This document shows positions 54,264-63,525 of a stretch of DNA of 64,000 nucleotides, piece after piece; the first letter of the stretch is position 1; every line of letters starts with the position of its first letter. The position numbers were made by a program, and so were the translations under genes. Below the pieces are notes generated by a model. The model was not told where the DNA came from and ran no database searches. It saw nothing but the letters and a program-made list of their open reading frames with translations. The stretch comes from Brucella haematophila (GTDB taxonomy: Bacteria > Pseudomonadota > Alphaproteobacteria > Rhizobiales > Rhizobiaceae): assembly GCF_005938105.1 (NCBI RefSeq), contig NZ_VCPE01000008.1:124001-188000 (forward strand). Direction: 5' to 3'.

Positions 54264-55580
54264 TCAGAGATAGTCTTTACGGATTTCCGAAACGGCATTT
54301 TCATGGGAAGAAAAGCCCTCGTAGCGGGCAAGCGTGCGGGCGTGCTTGGCGAATTCCGGATAGGCGGAAGCCGTCACATAACCGATGGAAGAGCGCTTCA
54401 CGAAATCGGTGACGGAAAGCGGGCCATAGGTGCGCGCCCAGCGGCTGGTCGGCAGAACAGCGTTCGGGCCCAGGCCGAAATTGCCAATGACGACCGGCGT
54501 ATGTGGCCCCATGAGAATTTCTGCTGCCTCAGTGATGTGGCCAAGATGCGCAAATGGATCGGTCGAAAGCAGCTCCAGATGTTCTGGCGCGTAATCGTTG
54601 ATGAAGCGATAGCTTTCCTCGACTGATGACGTCAGAACGATGCCGCCATATTTGCCGGTCAGCACAGTCTTGGAGAAGCCGACGCGCTGTTCCGTCATGC
54701 GCGCCCAATGATCGGGGAGAGCGGCAAGTGCTTCCTCAACCACGCGACGGCTATGCGTGACCAGCCAGGCTGATGAATCCGGGCCGTGTTCGGCTTCGAT
54801 CAGAAGGTCGAGCGCGGCAAGACCGCCCTTGACAGTGTCGTCGGCAAAAATCACCGCTTCGGAAGGACCTGCGGGAAGACCCGGATCGATGACGCCACCC
54901 AGAAGGCGCTTAGCAGCCACAACCCACGGGCTGCCCGGACCAACGATCTTGAGCGCGGGCTTAACCGTCTCCGTGCCATAAGCAACAGCTGCAACGGCCT
55001 GTGCGCCGCCCACCTTATAGACAGTTTCCACACCAGCAAGACGTGCGGCGACAAGCGTGGCAGCATCAACCGAGCCGTCCGGGGTCGGTGGGGTAACGAT
55101 GGCCAGTTCCGGCACACCGGCGACGACAGCGGGAACGGCTGTCATCATGGTGACAGACGGAAATGCGCCTTTCCCGCGTGGAATATACAGCGCCACAGAG
55201 CGGATTGGCGTGAAACGATCACCAGCGAAAGCACCGGGACGCATTTCCTTCAGCCACATCGCTTCCGGCTTCTGCTCTTCGTGGAAGTGACGGATATTGT
55301 CGATACCAAACTGAATGGCTTCAATGACATCTTTTTCGACCTTGTCGAAAGCCGCGTCAAATTCCGCCTCGGTTGCCTTGATATTGGCCGGATCAACTTC
55401 GGCCTTGTCCAGATCGCGCGCAAACCGCACCAGTGCGGCGTCGCCTTCCGTGCGCACCGCTTCGATAATCGGCTTCACTTTCTCGATAAAGCCGGAAAGA
55501 TCGGTTTCGGAACGCTTCAGAAGCTCCGCACGTCCAGCATCATCCAGCTTTGCCAGTTCGTGAAAGGTAACATCGGACAT
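54264..55580 (-). CDS. Histidinol dehydrogenase-like protein with altered metal site
   Basis: A 438-residue HisD-family dehydrogenase. AAGGAGCCGACT precedes the ATG at 55580. Comparison with E. coli HisD, recalled from memory: the catalytic Glu-His pair is kept (YAPEHL), as is the C-terminal His (FSSHENAV). The first zinc ligand, normally Gln in SQAEHG, is Glu here (IEAEHG). The Asp of GDYASG is Asn (GNFGLG), and the imidazole-contacting His of NHVLPT is Ala (NAVLPT). True histidinol oxidation is therefore doubtful. HisD paralogues such as HpsN oxidise dihydroxypropanesulfonate, and the neighbours (zinc alcohol dehydrogenase, SDR, transporter) match that kind of system, though sulfite-releasing SuyAB is not in the window. 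Confidence 0.87.
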   Translation of the reverse strand: MSDVTFHELAKLDDAGRAELLKRSETDLSGFIEKVKPIIEAVRTEGDAALVRFARDLDKAEVDPANIKATEAEFDAAFDKVEKDVIEAIQFGIDNIRHFHEEQKPEAMWLKEMRPGAFAGDRFTPIRSVALYIPRGKGAFPSVTMMTAVPAVVAGVPELAIVTPPTPDGSVDAATLVAARLAGVETVYKVGGAQAVAAVAYGTETVKPALKIVGPGSPWVVAAKRLLGGVIDPGLPAGPSEAVIFADDTVKGGLAALDLLIEAEHGPDSSAWLVTHSRRVVEEALAALPDHWARMTEQRVGFSKTVLTGKYGGIVLTSSVEESYRFINDYAPEHLELLSTDPFAHLGHITEAAEILMGPHTPVVIGNFGLGPNAVLPTSRWARTYGPLSVTDFVKRSSIGYVTASAYPEFAKHARTLARYEGFSSHENAVSEIRKDYL

Positions 55581-55618
55581 AGTCGGCTCCTTGCTTGCTG
55601 CCACGGGGTCGCAGCTGG

Positions 55619-56419
55619 TCATTTCGATTTGAGGAAAATGTCGAGCCCGACCAACCGGTCGAGCAGGAAAATGGCAAACGCAGCGCAGGCGATGAAAACC
55701 ACAGAAATCGCTGCAAGATCGGGCGTGATGATGGACCGGATCGAATTGTAAATCTGCACCGGCAGGGTGACGATACGGGCATCAACCAGCAGCAGGCTCA
55801 CCAGAAACTCATTGAGCGCGAGAATGAACATCAGCAACGATCCGCTGATCACACCCGGCACGACAACAGGCAGCGTGACAAAGAAAAATGTCGATATGGG
55901 CCCCGCCCCGCAATTGGCTGCCGCCAGCTCAAGATCCGCGTCGAGATTGGCGGCGCTTGCCGTCACCGCCCAGATCATGAACGGGAGATTGATGACACAG
56001 GCTGCAATCCCCACTGGCCAAAGCTGACCGAGAATGCCTGCATGACCGAAGATCAGCATCAAACCGATGCCTGAACCGATCAGCGGAATCGTAAAGGGCA
56101 AAAGCAGATAGATCTGGATCGTCTTTTCAAAGCGGACCGCATATTTGGCCAACGCGATACCGGCAAGCGTTCCGACGGGAATGGCCACGATGGTGCAGAT
56201 GAAAGATACGTAGAGGGAGCGCAGGAAAGCGTCCCACAAGTCGCTCGTCCCGACGATCTTCTGATACCACTTCAATGAAAACCCTTCCGGGGGAAAGGTG
56301 ATCATATTGCCCGAGGTAAAGGACGCACCGAGAACCACGATGGTCGGTGCCGAAAGCAGGACCAGCACGGCAATCACAAAGGTCCAGATAACAACAGATT
56401 TGGACAATGGAGCGGTCAT
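55619..56419 (-). CDS. Spermidine/putrescine-type ABC transporter permease (PotC-like)
   Basis: A 266-residue permease with six predicted helices; the coupling loop is DADLELAAANCGAGPISTFFFVTLPVV. Typical N-terminal VLLSAPTIVVLGASFTSGN. It overlaps the preceding PotB-like gene by ATGA. It is the second membrane subunit of the cluster H importer. Confidence 0.92.
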   Translation of the reverse strand: MTAPLSKSVVIWTFVIAVLVLLSAPTIVVLGASFTSGNMITFPPEGFSLKWYQKIVGTSDLWDAFLRSLYVSFICTIVAIPVGTLAGIALAKYAVRFEKTIQIYLLLPFTIPLIGSGIGLMLIFGHAGILGQLWPVGIAACVINLPFMIWAVTASAANLDADLELAAANCGAGPISTFFFVTLPVVVPGVISGSLLMFILALNEFLVSLLLVDARIVTLPVQIYNSIRSIITPDLAAISVVFIACAAFAIFLLDRLVGLDIFLKSK

Positions 56420-57360
56420 TTCCGTGCCCTCCCCATGGCAAGTGTTCCAGCACCGAACAGCGTGAAAACGAGCCCGACAAGGATGGAGCCGACACCGACC
56501 AAAAGCAGCGCCAATGTCGCGCCCAGTCCCTGATCGGAGGTGCGGAAGAACTGGTCATAAATCGCGTTGGCGATAAAATCCTGAGAGCCACCGCCGAGGA
56601 TTGCAGGAATGGCAAAATCTGTGAGCGAAAGCGTCATCACTACCAGTCCGGCACCAATCAAGCCGGGACGTGCCATGGGTAGAACAACATGCGCAAATGT
56701 TCGCACCCAGTTCGCACCGAGCGAACTTGCCGCCGCTTCCATTTCTTCCGGAATGGCGGTCAGCGCCGGGGCCAGCATCAGGACTGCAAAGGGCAGCATA
56801 TATTGCACAAGGCCGAACAGCACTGCCGGATAGTTATAAAGCAGGCGCAAAGGCGCGATGCCGACGAGGCCAAGCGCCTCGTTCACCATGCCCTGATTGC
56901 CCAGGATGATAAGCCATCCATAAGCGCGCACCACCTGCCCGATGAAAAACGGCAGGAAAAGCGCGATCAGCAGAAGTTTGCGCAGCGCCGCCGAAGGCGT
57001 TCTGACCATCAGATACGCATAAGGAAATGCCAGAACGAGTGTGAAAAAGGTCACGACGAGCGATCCCAGAAGACTGCGCCATGCAACCGTCGCAAAAAGG
57101 GATTCCGTCAGGGCGCGCTTGTAGTTTGCAAGCGTATAATAGTCCGACATCAGGAATGTCGACGTATCCAGCGTGCGCAGGCTGGTATCTGCGATCTGCA
57201 TCAGACCCAGTACCAGCAATCCGACCAGAACAATCGCCGGAAGCAGCATCAGATAAGGCACAGCACGGTTGAACCGCGCGGGCCATAAAAAGGCTGCGAT
57301 TGCTTCCAGCGTATCCATGATGCGCCATGTCATGGGATAGGCAGTGCGTGCCGCTCGCAT
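56416..57360 (-). CDS. Spermidine/putrescine-type ABC transporter permease (PotB-like)
   Basis: A 314-residue permease with VPYLMLLPAIVLVGLLVLGL near the N terminus, the coupling loop EEMEAAASSLGANWVRTFAHVVLPMA, and six helices. AGGAATTGAAAC precedes the ATG. Together with the 55619 product it forms the channel. Confidence 0.92.
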   Translation of the reverse strand: MRAARTAYPMTWRIMDTLEAIAAFLWPARFNRAVPYLMLLPAIVLVGLLVLGLMQIADTSLRTLDTSTFLMSDYYTLANYKRALTESLFATVAWRSLLGSLVVTFFTLVLAFPYAYLMVRTPSAALRKLLLIALFLPFFIGQVVRAYGWLIILGNQGMVNEALGLVGIAPLRLLYNYPAVLFGLVQYMLPFAVLMLAPALTAIPEEMEAAASSLGANWVRTFAHVVLPMARPGLIGAGLVVMTLSLTDFAIPAILGGGSQDFIANAIYDQFFRTSDQGLGATLALLLVGVGSILVGLVFTLFGAGTLAMGRARK

Positions 57361-57443
57361 GTTTCAATTCCTGAATATTTGCCTTGAGATATCGGGCATG
57401 AGATCGCCCTATTCGGGCGATCCCGGTTGTTTATAAAGCTGGA

Positions 57444-58559
57444 TCAGCCCTGCATGATCGCCTTGAACTTGGAGAACCACTCGCTCTCGTTCTCAACCTG
57501 TACCTTGGCCGAGATGCGGATGAGATGTTTGAAATCCTCTTCCGTCGTCGGATAAGCAGGATCGTTCACCAGATCGGCGGGCGGGGTCAGACCCGGAACC
57601 ACGCCGGGCAAACCGAGACCGTCGAGCCAGACCTGCTGCGCATCCTTGGTCAAGGCAAAGTTGACATATTCCTTGGCCCAGTAAAGCTCATTCTCTGGCA
57701 GGCCCTTTGGAACCCAAAGACCGTCCGTATCGAACTTCGCACCCTCTTCCGGAACGGTCCAGTCGATCTTGACGCCGTTCTTCTGCGCTTCGCGCGCATT
57801 GGTGGAGATGGTGCAGGCCAGATCGATTTCACCCTTCTGGAACCAGGTGGTGAAATCCGGATCTTCACCGAGAAGCGGCTGCTGCTGCTTCACCTTTGTG
57901 ATGAAATCCCAAGCCGGTTGCATGTTGGCCGGAATGTCTTCGAGCTTGCCGCCACCGGCAACCTGCGCCGGGAAGTGGAAGCCGATACCGTCATTGTAAA
58001 GCGCGATGCGTCCCTTGAACTTGGGATCAAGCAGCGCATGCCACGACTTTGGCGGGCCGTCTGGAAAGGCTTCCGGACGATAGGCCAGCACATAAACATA
58101 GCCATAGGTATTGACGATCGGATAGCCGTCGAGGCCGACCGGCTTGGCAAGATCGGTCGTGTTCTTGAGGTTGGACAGGTCCGACAGATCTTCCGTCACA
58201 CCACGCAAGGCCGACTTGGTCGCATTGGTCGTCGTATCCCAGTTGACATGGATCGGCGGAATACGCTTCTGCGCCACCGCAGCCCAAAGCTTCGGCTGAA
58301 TCTCATTGTCTTCGGTCAGATCGTGGCGAATTGAAATGCCGGTCTTTGCAGTGAAGGGGTCGGAGACGCCCGCTTTCAGCGCATCCACCCAGCTACCGCC
58401 CCAGGCGCGAACGATCAGTTCCTTCGGCTTTGCAGGCTCTTCTGCAAAAGCGCGGGACAAGCCAAGTGAAGTGGTTCCCGCTGCTGCTGCCAGAGCGCCT
58501 GCGCTTTGCAGGAAGCGGCGGCGGTCGAGTATCAAAAAGGGCTTCTTCAGAGCGCTCAT
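57444..58559 (-). CDS. Spermidine/putrescine-type ABC transporter substrate-binding protein, Tat signal
   Basis: A 371-residue family 1 (PotD/iron-type) binding protein. The N terminus has a twin-arginine motif, DRRRFLQSAG, followed by an Ala-rich hydrophobic stretch and Ala-Phe-Ala, so it is probably exported folded by Tat. VRAWGGSWVDAL starts the mature protein; later FPDGPPKSWHALLDPKFKGRIALYNDG and GEIDLACTISTNA are family features. It is encoded between the ATPase and permease genes. The ligand is unknown and need not be a polyamine. Confidence 0.9.
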   Translation of the reverse strand: MSALKKPFLILDRRRFLQSAGALAAAAGTTSLGLSRAFAEEPAKPKELIVRAWGGSWVDALKAGVSDPFTAKTGISIRHDLTEDNEIQPKLWAAVAQKRIPPIHVNWDTTTNATKSALRGVTEDLSDLSNLKNTTDLAKPVGLDGYPIVNTYGYVYVLAYRPEAFPDGPPKSWHALLDPKFKGRIALYNDGIGFHFPAQVAGGGKLEDIPANMQPAWDFITKVKQQQPLLGEDPDFTTWFQKGEIDLACTISTNAREAQKNGVKIDWTVPEEGAKFDTDGLWVPKGLPENELYWAKEYVNFALTKDAQQVWLDGLGLPGVVPGLTPPADLVNDPAYPTTEEDFKHLIRISAKVQVENESEWFSKFKAIMQG

Positions 58560-58603
58560 AATGTTCTCTCCTCTAGGGTTTTGTCTGTAATCTGGTATTC
58601 AGT

Positions 58604-59740
58604 TCATGCTGCAAAAACGATGAGATCGCGTGCATTCCAGCCAATGGGAACGGTCGCGCCCTCTTCAAACTGGCTGTGTCCGACCGGGTCGTGATCGAAC
58701 ACGCGCATCAAGGCGTCGCCCAGTGCCGGCACGCGCAATTCATATACTATCCGCTCGCCCTCAAAAATCGCGTCGGTCACCACACCTTCGAGCTTCGTAT
58801 CAAGCCCTGCGCCGCTTTCAGCGTTAGCACCAATACGGATTTGTTCAGCGCGAATGGCACAAGAAACGGCATCGCCTGCCGCAACGGGCTTGTGACCATC
58901 AACCATGACACCTGCAAGCTTCGGTCCGGCATCAACCTGCACAACGCTGCCGTCCACGGAAGCAGCTTTACCGGTGATGAAATTGGTGACGCCGATAAAG
59001 TTCGCGACAAAGGCGTTGGACGGATTGCGATAGGTTTCCGATGGCCTTGCCATCTGTTGTATTTCGCCGCCATCCATAACAATGATCTCATCCGACACGA
59101 CCAGAGCTTCACGTTGATCGTGGGTGACGTTGATGGTCGTGACACCCAGTTCGCGCTGGATACGGCGAAATTCAAGCTGCATTTCTTCACGAAGTTTGCG
59201 GTCAAGAGCAGCCAGCGGTTCATCGAGCAAAAGAAGATCAGGCTCGAATACAAGAGCGCGTGCAATGGCGACACGCTGTTGCTGACCGCCGGAAAGTTCA
59301 TGAACACGCCTGTTGCCCAATCCGCCAAGGCGAACCAGATCGAGATAGCACTCAACCCGCTCGGGAATGGTACGAGCATCAAACCGGCGCATCTTGAGTG
59401 GGAAGGCGACATTTTGTGCCGCCGTCATGTGCGGAAACAAGGCGAGTTTCTGGAACACCATGCCGATGGAACGCTTGTGCGACGGGACCGCACTGACAGC
59501 CTGTCCATTGATGAAGATTTCGCCGACACTTGGACGCTGAAAGCCTGCAATCAGCCGCAGCAGAGTCGTCTTGCCCGAACCGGACGGTCCGAGAATGGTC
59601 AGGAAACGCCCCTGTTCGAGATCGAAGGAAGCCGACCGGACGGCATGGAAACCGTTATAGATCATGCTGACATTCTTGGCCGAGACGGCAGCCGGTCCAT
59701 TCTTGGCAGTATGGCCAGTTCCGTTTCCGGTGGTTTTCAT
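58604..59740 (-). CDS. Spermidine/putrescine-type ABC transporter ATPase (PotA-like)
   Basis: A 378-residue ATPase with Walker A GPSGSGKTT, Q-loop MVFQKLALFPHMT, signature [15 protein letters not shown], Walker B LLLLDEPLAALDRK, switch His in VTHDQREAL and a C-terminal TOBE domain (about 280-370). The ATG at 59740 is behind GGGA; the ATG 18 bases upstream lacks a site. It is the second gene of the cluster H operon. Confidence 0.92.
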   Translation of the reverse strand: MKTTGNGTGHTAKNGPAAVSAKNVSMIYNGFHAVRSASFDLEQGRFLTILGPSGSGKTTLLRLIAGFQRPSVGEIFINGQAVSAVPSHKRSIGMVFQKLALFPHMTAAQNVAFPLKMRRFDARTIPERVECYLDLVRLGGLGNRRVHELSGGQQQRVAIARALVFEPDLLLLDEPLAALDRKLREEMQLEFRRIQRELGVTTINVTHDQREALVVSDEIIVMDGGEIQQMARPSETYRNPSNAFVANFIGVTNFITGKAASVDGSVVQVDAGPKLAGVMVDGHKPVAAGDAVSCAIRAEQIRIGANAESGAGLDTKLEGVVTDAIFEGERIVYELRVPALGDALMRVFDHDPVGHSQFEEGATVPIGWNARDLIVFAA

Positions 59741-59821
59741 CGATGTTTCCCGTTTCATTCAGAAGCGTTTGAAAACGCCAGATAGAATTGTCTCAAATCG
59801 CGTTTCGAAGCTTCGAAACGC

Positions 59822-60595
59822 TTAAATCGATGCCAGATAGCCGCCATCGATTGGAATGACCTGCCCCGTTACATAAGCCGAAGCTTTGCTTGAAAGGAAC
59901 ACCACAGCACCTGCAACGTCTTCCATTCGGCCGAACCGACCTTGCGGAATTTTATCCAGCATAGATTTTTGCCATTCGTCGTTCTCATAAAAGACGTCCG
60001 TCATTGATGTGCGGAAATAGCCCGGTGCGATGCCGTTGACCCGAATGCCGTGCGGCGCCCATTCGGTCGCAAGCGCATGCGTCATGCCCATGAGGCCGGA
60101 TTTCGATGAGCCATAAGGCGCCGCTGTCGGAACACCAACATAGGAGGTTAGCGAACAAAGATTGATGATTGAGCCGCCGCTTTTGGCATCCGTCATGTGA
60201 CGCGCAGCAGCCTGAGCGCAGAAGAAAGCGCCCTTCAGATTGGTCGAGACAATGCGATCCCACAGCGCTTCATCAATATCAAGCGAAGGCCGTATTTCTT
60301 CATAACCGGCATTGTTGACGAGAATATCGAGACCGCCCAGTTGTGCTGCGGCTTGTCCAGTCACGCGAGCACAGGCATCAACATCGCGGACATCAAGGGC
60401 GAGCGGCACACAGACGCGCCCATGGGCGGCGATACGAGAAGCCGTTTCGGTCAGATCGTCGGACTTACGCGCTGTTATGGCGACGTCGGCCCCCGCCGAT
60501 GCCAATGCTTCGGCAATAGCCTGTCCCAGCCCCCGGCTTGCACCAGTGACCAGCGCCTTACGCCCGCTAAGGTCGAAAAGCGATAAAACCTGCAT
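59822..60595 (-). CDS. Short-chain dehydrogenase/reductase (cluster H, first gene)
   Basis: A 257-residue SDR with TGASRGLG near residue 16, NNAG, CSLTSYVG with the catalytic Ser, YGSSKSG and a final TGQVIPIDGG. Two ATGs are adjacent (60598 and 60595); AGGGG fits the second better. It heads the operon that continues through transporter, HisD-like and alcohol dehydrogenase genes to the HutC-type regulator. The nearest roles are gluconate 5-dehydrogenase-like polyol oxidation or HpsP-like sulfopropanediol oxidation (inference). Confidence 0.88.
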   Translation of the reverse strand: MQVLSLFDLSGRKALVTGASRGLGQAIAEALASAGADVAITARKSDDLTETASRIAAHGRVCVPLALDVRDVDACARVTGQAAAQLGGLDILVNNAGYEEIRPSLDIDEALWDRIVSTNLKGAFFCAQAAARHMTDAKSGGSIINLCSLTSYVGVPTAAPYGSSKSGLMGMTHALATEWAPHGIRVNGIAPGYFRTSMTDVFYENDEWQKSMLDKIPQGRFGRMEDVAGAVVFLSSKASAYVTGQVIPIDGGYLASI

Positions 60596-60711
60596 CATGT
60601 TCCCCTATGGACCTTGCCTGAACAAACATCGCCAGAACTTCTAATCATTCTGGGAGTAATGTTTAGCAATTTTTTATGGTCTCCCCGACATAAAGGCATC
60701 TTTTTCGGAAC

Positions 60712-60733
60712 TTGTCTATACATATATATACAA
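60712..60733. promoter_or_regulatory. Inverted repeat between cluster H operon and HisC-like gene
   Basis: TTGTCTATA (60712-60720) and TATATACAA (60725-60733) are inverted arms with one mismatch and a 4-base spacer. HutC-type regulators bind TTGTATATACAA-like sites (from memory), so this suits the operon's own HutC-type protein. It lies between divergent genes starting at 60595 and 60810. Confidence 0.6.
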
Positions 60734-60809
60734 AATAGGAGTTTAGTCTTAGAACTCTTTTATGAAGGACGCGCCGCATCCAAGAGCGCGCCATCAGAGG
60801 AGAACGCAA

Positions 60810-61934
60810 ATGACCAATGATGAAGCCCCCCTCAACAGTCTGATTCGTCCGGAAATACGAGCGCTTAACCCTTATAATGCCGGGCTGACCATTGCCGAAG
60901 TTGAAGACCGCTATCACCCCGCGCAGATCGCGAAGCTCGGTTCAAACGAAAACCCGCTAGGCCCTTCCCCGAAGATAGAAGAGTTATTCGCCTCGGCGCA
61001 TGATCTGCTGCGGCTCTATCCCGATCCATCCGGTCGGGCTCTGGCGCTGGAAATAGCACAAGAATTTCTGTGGCCCGAAGATGAGGTCATTCTGGGCAAT
61101 GGATCTGAAGATCTGATCGGTGTGATCTGCCGTTCCGTCCTTCGCCCTGGTGATCACGTTGTCACCTTATACCCGTCCTTCCCTTTGCACGAAGACTATT
61201 CAACGTTGATGGGCGCAACCGTCGAACGGGTCGAAGTGAAACAATCGCTGGAGGTGGATGTCGACGCATTGGTCGAAGCGGTTTCGAAAGGCCCTCGCCT
61301 TGTCATGTTCGCTAATCCACTCAATCCGGTTGGAAGCTGGCTTGATCCGGAAGCGCTGCAACGGGTCGTAGAAGCCGTCTCGCCGGACACCTTGCTTGTG
61401 CTGGATGAGGCCTACGCGGAATATGCCGCTGGCGATGATTATCCATCTGCCATCGACCTGCTGCGCGACACCGATCTCAACTGGGTGGTGCTTCGGACCT
61501 TCTCCAAGGCTTACGGGCTGGCAGGCGCACGGCTTGGCTTTGGCCTTACCAGCGACAGCGCCTTACGCGGATATCTGGACCGCGCCCGCACGCCATTCAA
61601 CGCCAATGCGATTGCACAAGCGACGGGATTGATTGCACGCCGTGATACGGAACATCTTGCGGCAGGTGTGGCGCTTGCATTGCGTGAGCGGGATCGGGTG
61701 GCTGAATTTCTCATGACACGGAGAGTCCGGTTCGCCCCATCGAAAGGCAATTTCCTGTTCATCGACGTGAAGTCGGATTCTGTCACTTTTGCCGAAAAGC
61801 TCCTGCGAGACGGCGTTATCGTCAAACCCTGGAAGCAGCAGGGTTACACGAACTTCATTCGCGTCAGCATCGGCAGCCCGGAAGAGAACGACCACTTCAT
61901 GCAATCATTTGATCGGATATGCCCAGTCAGCTGA
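60810..61934 (+). CDS. Histidinol-phosphate aminotransferase family protein
   Basis: A 374-residue fold-type I aminotransferase of the HisC branch: LGSNENPLGPSPK near residue 40, ILGNGSEDLIGVICRSVL, FANPLNPVGSWLD, VLDEAYAEYA, the PLP lysine in FSKAYGLAGARLGFG and the C-terminal Arg in IRVSIGS. GAGGAGAACGCAA precedes the ATG at 60810; the upstream in-frame ATG at 60762 lacks such a site. Divergent from the operon with the HisD-like gene and shares its inverted repeat. No other histidine biosynthesis gene is present, so it may serve a catabolic amine rather than histidine synthesis. Confidence 0.88.
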   Translation: MTNDEAPLNSLIRPEIRALNPYNAGLTIAEVEDRYHPAQIAKLGSNENPLGPSPKIEELFASAHDLLRLYPDPSGRALALEIAQEFLWPEDEVILGNGSEDLIGVICRSVLRPGDHVVTLYPSFPLHEDYSTLMGATVERVEVKQSLEVDVDALVEAVSKGPRLVMFANPLNPVGSWLDPEALQRVVEAVSPDTLLVLDEAYAEYAAGDDYPSAIDLLRDTDLNWVVLRTFSKAYGLAGARLGFGLTSDSALRGYLDRARTPFNANAIAQATGLIARRDTEHLAAGVALALRERDRVAEFLMTRRVRFAPSKGNFLFIDVKSDSVTFAEKLLRDGVIVKPWKQQGYTNFIRVSIGSPEENDHFMQSFDRICPVS

Positions 61935-61960
61935 TCTGCTATAGCCCGAAACATAAACGC

Positions 61961-61994
61961 CAAACAGGCGCCCTGAACTCAGAGCGCCTGTTTG
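61961..61994. terminator. Terminator between HisC-like and purC genes
   Basis: CAAACAGGCGC (61961-61971) pairs with GCGCCTGTTTG (61984-61994) in 11 base pairs; the 12-base loop can pair further (CTGA/TCAG). It lies between convergent genes. Confidence 0.75.
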
Positions 61995-62047
61995 TATAAC
62001 TTCTCAATGCCACTGCGCAGGATGGCAAGCCAAGAGGTAGGCTAATC

Positions 62048-63433
62048 TCACGCCTTGCCGAGACGCTTGCGCAATTCGGCATTCTCAGCGCGAAGCCTTG
62101 CAGCCAGTTCCTTGCGCAGCTTCAGATTTTCAGCTTCCAGCGCCACAAGCGCCTTCAGATCATCACCCACAGACGACTGGACCGTTGCCGGTGCTGCAGT
62201 TTTTCCAGCGGCGTTTTTCCAGTTGTAATAGGTCTGCTCGCTGACTTCAGCCTGCTGCAAAACGGCTTTCAGCGTGGTCTCCCCACTCTTCATCGCCTTT
62301 GCAACAGAAGCGAGAATGGAAGCGCGTTCAGCTGGAGAATATCTCTTTCTCGTGCCAGCAATAGGCGTTGCGGCAGTTACATCCGCCTTGTTTGCCTTCG
62401 CAGCAGGCTTTGCAACCACAGCCTTGGGCTCTGCTTTCTTGCGCGGCGCGCGGGTTTTCGGCTTGGCGCCCGCAGACTTCTCTACGAAGTACGGCTTGAG
62501 ATTGGCGCGAATGCGATCCAGAACCGTATCACCGGTCAGATCAGGCACAAAAGTCTTACCCGTTATCTGTTCGTAGGCCTGAACATAGACCTTCGACGTC
62601 TGTTCAATCAGATCGAGCGGGATTTCCGGGATCGGATCATTATAAGGATCGCAACGCTCGGTGACCCAAGCGCGCACAAAGTCCTTGTCAAAGCTTGCCG
62701 GACGGCTGCCTGCCGCAAAGCTCTCTTCATAGCTGTCGGCAATCCAGTAGCGGCTGGAATCTGGCGTATGGATTTCATCCGCAAGAATGATGCGACCGCT
62801 GGCGTCTGTCCCAAACTCGTATTTGGTGTCGACAAGGATCAATCCACGTTCAGCAGCACGCGCCTGTCCGCGCTCGAAAAGGGCCAGCGCATAACGCGAC
62901 ACTGTTTCCCATTGTTCGGCAGTCAGCAGACCCTGTTCAAGGATTTCCTCACCGGAAAGCGGCTCATCGTGCCCTCCGTCAAAAGCCTTGCTGGTCGGCG
63001 TGATGATTGGATGCGGCAGCTTTTCATTGTCCCTGAGACCATCGGGCAATATAACGCCATACATCTGGCGCTCACCCTTGCGGTATTTCGTCAGGATCGA
63101 CGTGCTGGTCGTTCCAGCGAGATAACCGCGGACAACCACCTCAACCGGCAGAATATTCAACCGCGTGCCGATGACGACATTCGGATCGGGATAAGCCAGA
63201 ACATGGTTCGGGCAGATATCAGCGGTTTCCTCGAACCAGTAGGACGCAGTCTGCGTCAAAACCTGACCTTTGAACGGGATCGACGTCAAAATGACATCGA
63301 AGGCGCTCAGCCGATCAGTCGAGATGATGATACGGCTGCCGTCTGGCAGGTCGTAGTTCTCACGAACCTTGCCGTTGTAGCGGTTCGGCAGTTCCGGGAT
63401 ATCAGCGCTGGGGAGAATGCGCAAAGTGCTCAT
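62048..63433 (-). CDS. purC: SAICAR synthetase (PurC) fused to a SyrB-like HTH/coiled-coil domain
   Basis: Residues 1 to about 316 form a complete SAICAR synthetase of the longer yeast Ade1-like type: [53 protein letters not shown] and KDFVRAWV. It joins CAIR and aspartate with ATP in purine synthesis. Residues about 317-361 are a Lys/Ala/Pro-rich linker. Residues about 364-410 ([31 protein letters not shown]) look like the transposase/SyrB-type helix-turn-helix, and 424-459 form a Leu/Glu/Lys coiled coil ([28 protein letters not shown]). The frame is open throughout, so the fusion is real in this sequence. Ordinary enzymes of this type are about 300 residues. GGAAG precedes the ATG. Confidence 0.9.
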   Translation of the reverse strand: MSTLRILPSADIPELPNRYNGKVRENYDLPDGSRIIISTDRLSAFDVILTSIPFKGQVLTQTASYWFEETADICPNHVLAYPDPNVVIGTRLNILPVEVVVRGYLAGTTSTSILTKYRKGERQMYGVILPDGLRDNEKLPHPIITPTSKAFDGGHDEPLSGEEILEQGLLTAEQWETVSRYALALFERGQARAAERGLILVDTKYEFGTDASGRIILADEIHTPDSSRYWIADSYEESFAAGSRPASFDKDFVRAWVTERCDPYNDPIPEIPLDLIEQTSKVYVQAYEQITGKTFVPDLTGDTVLDRIRANLKPYFVEKSAGAKPKTRAPRKKAEPKAVVAKPAAKANKADVTAATPIAGTRKRYSPAERASILASVAKAMKSGETTLKAVLQQAEVSEQTYYNWKNAAGKTAAPATVQSSVGDDLKALVALEAENLKLRKELAARLRAENAELRKRLGKA

Positions 63434-63525
63434 TGGCAGAGGCTTCCGCTGTTGGTTCCGTCTGCCCTTCCGCTTAAACGCGCAAGTGGCTGCCCGTCAA
63501 GGATGAAGTCGCCCCGAATGCCAAC

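Noticed and set aside
54786-55751. 321-codon plus-strand frame opposite the HisD-like gene
   Set aside because: No ribosome-binding site or domain and fully antisense to a supported gene.
58676-59785. 369-codon plus-strand frame opposite the PotA-like gene
   Set aside because: Antisense shadow of an ATPase with intact Walker motifs.
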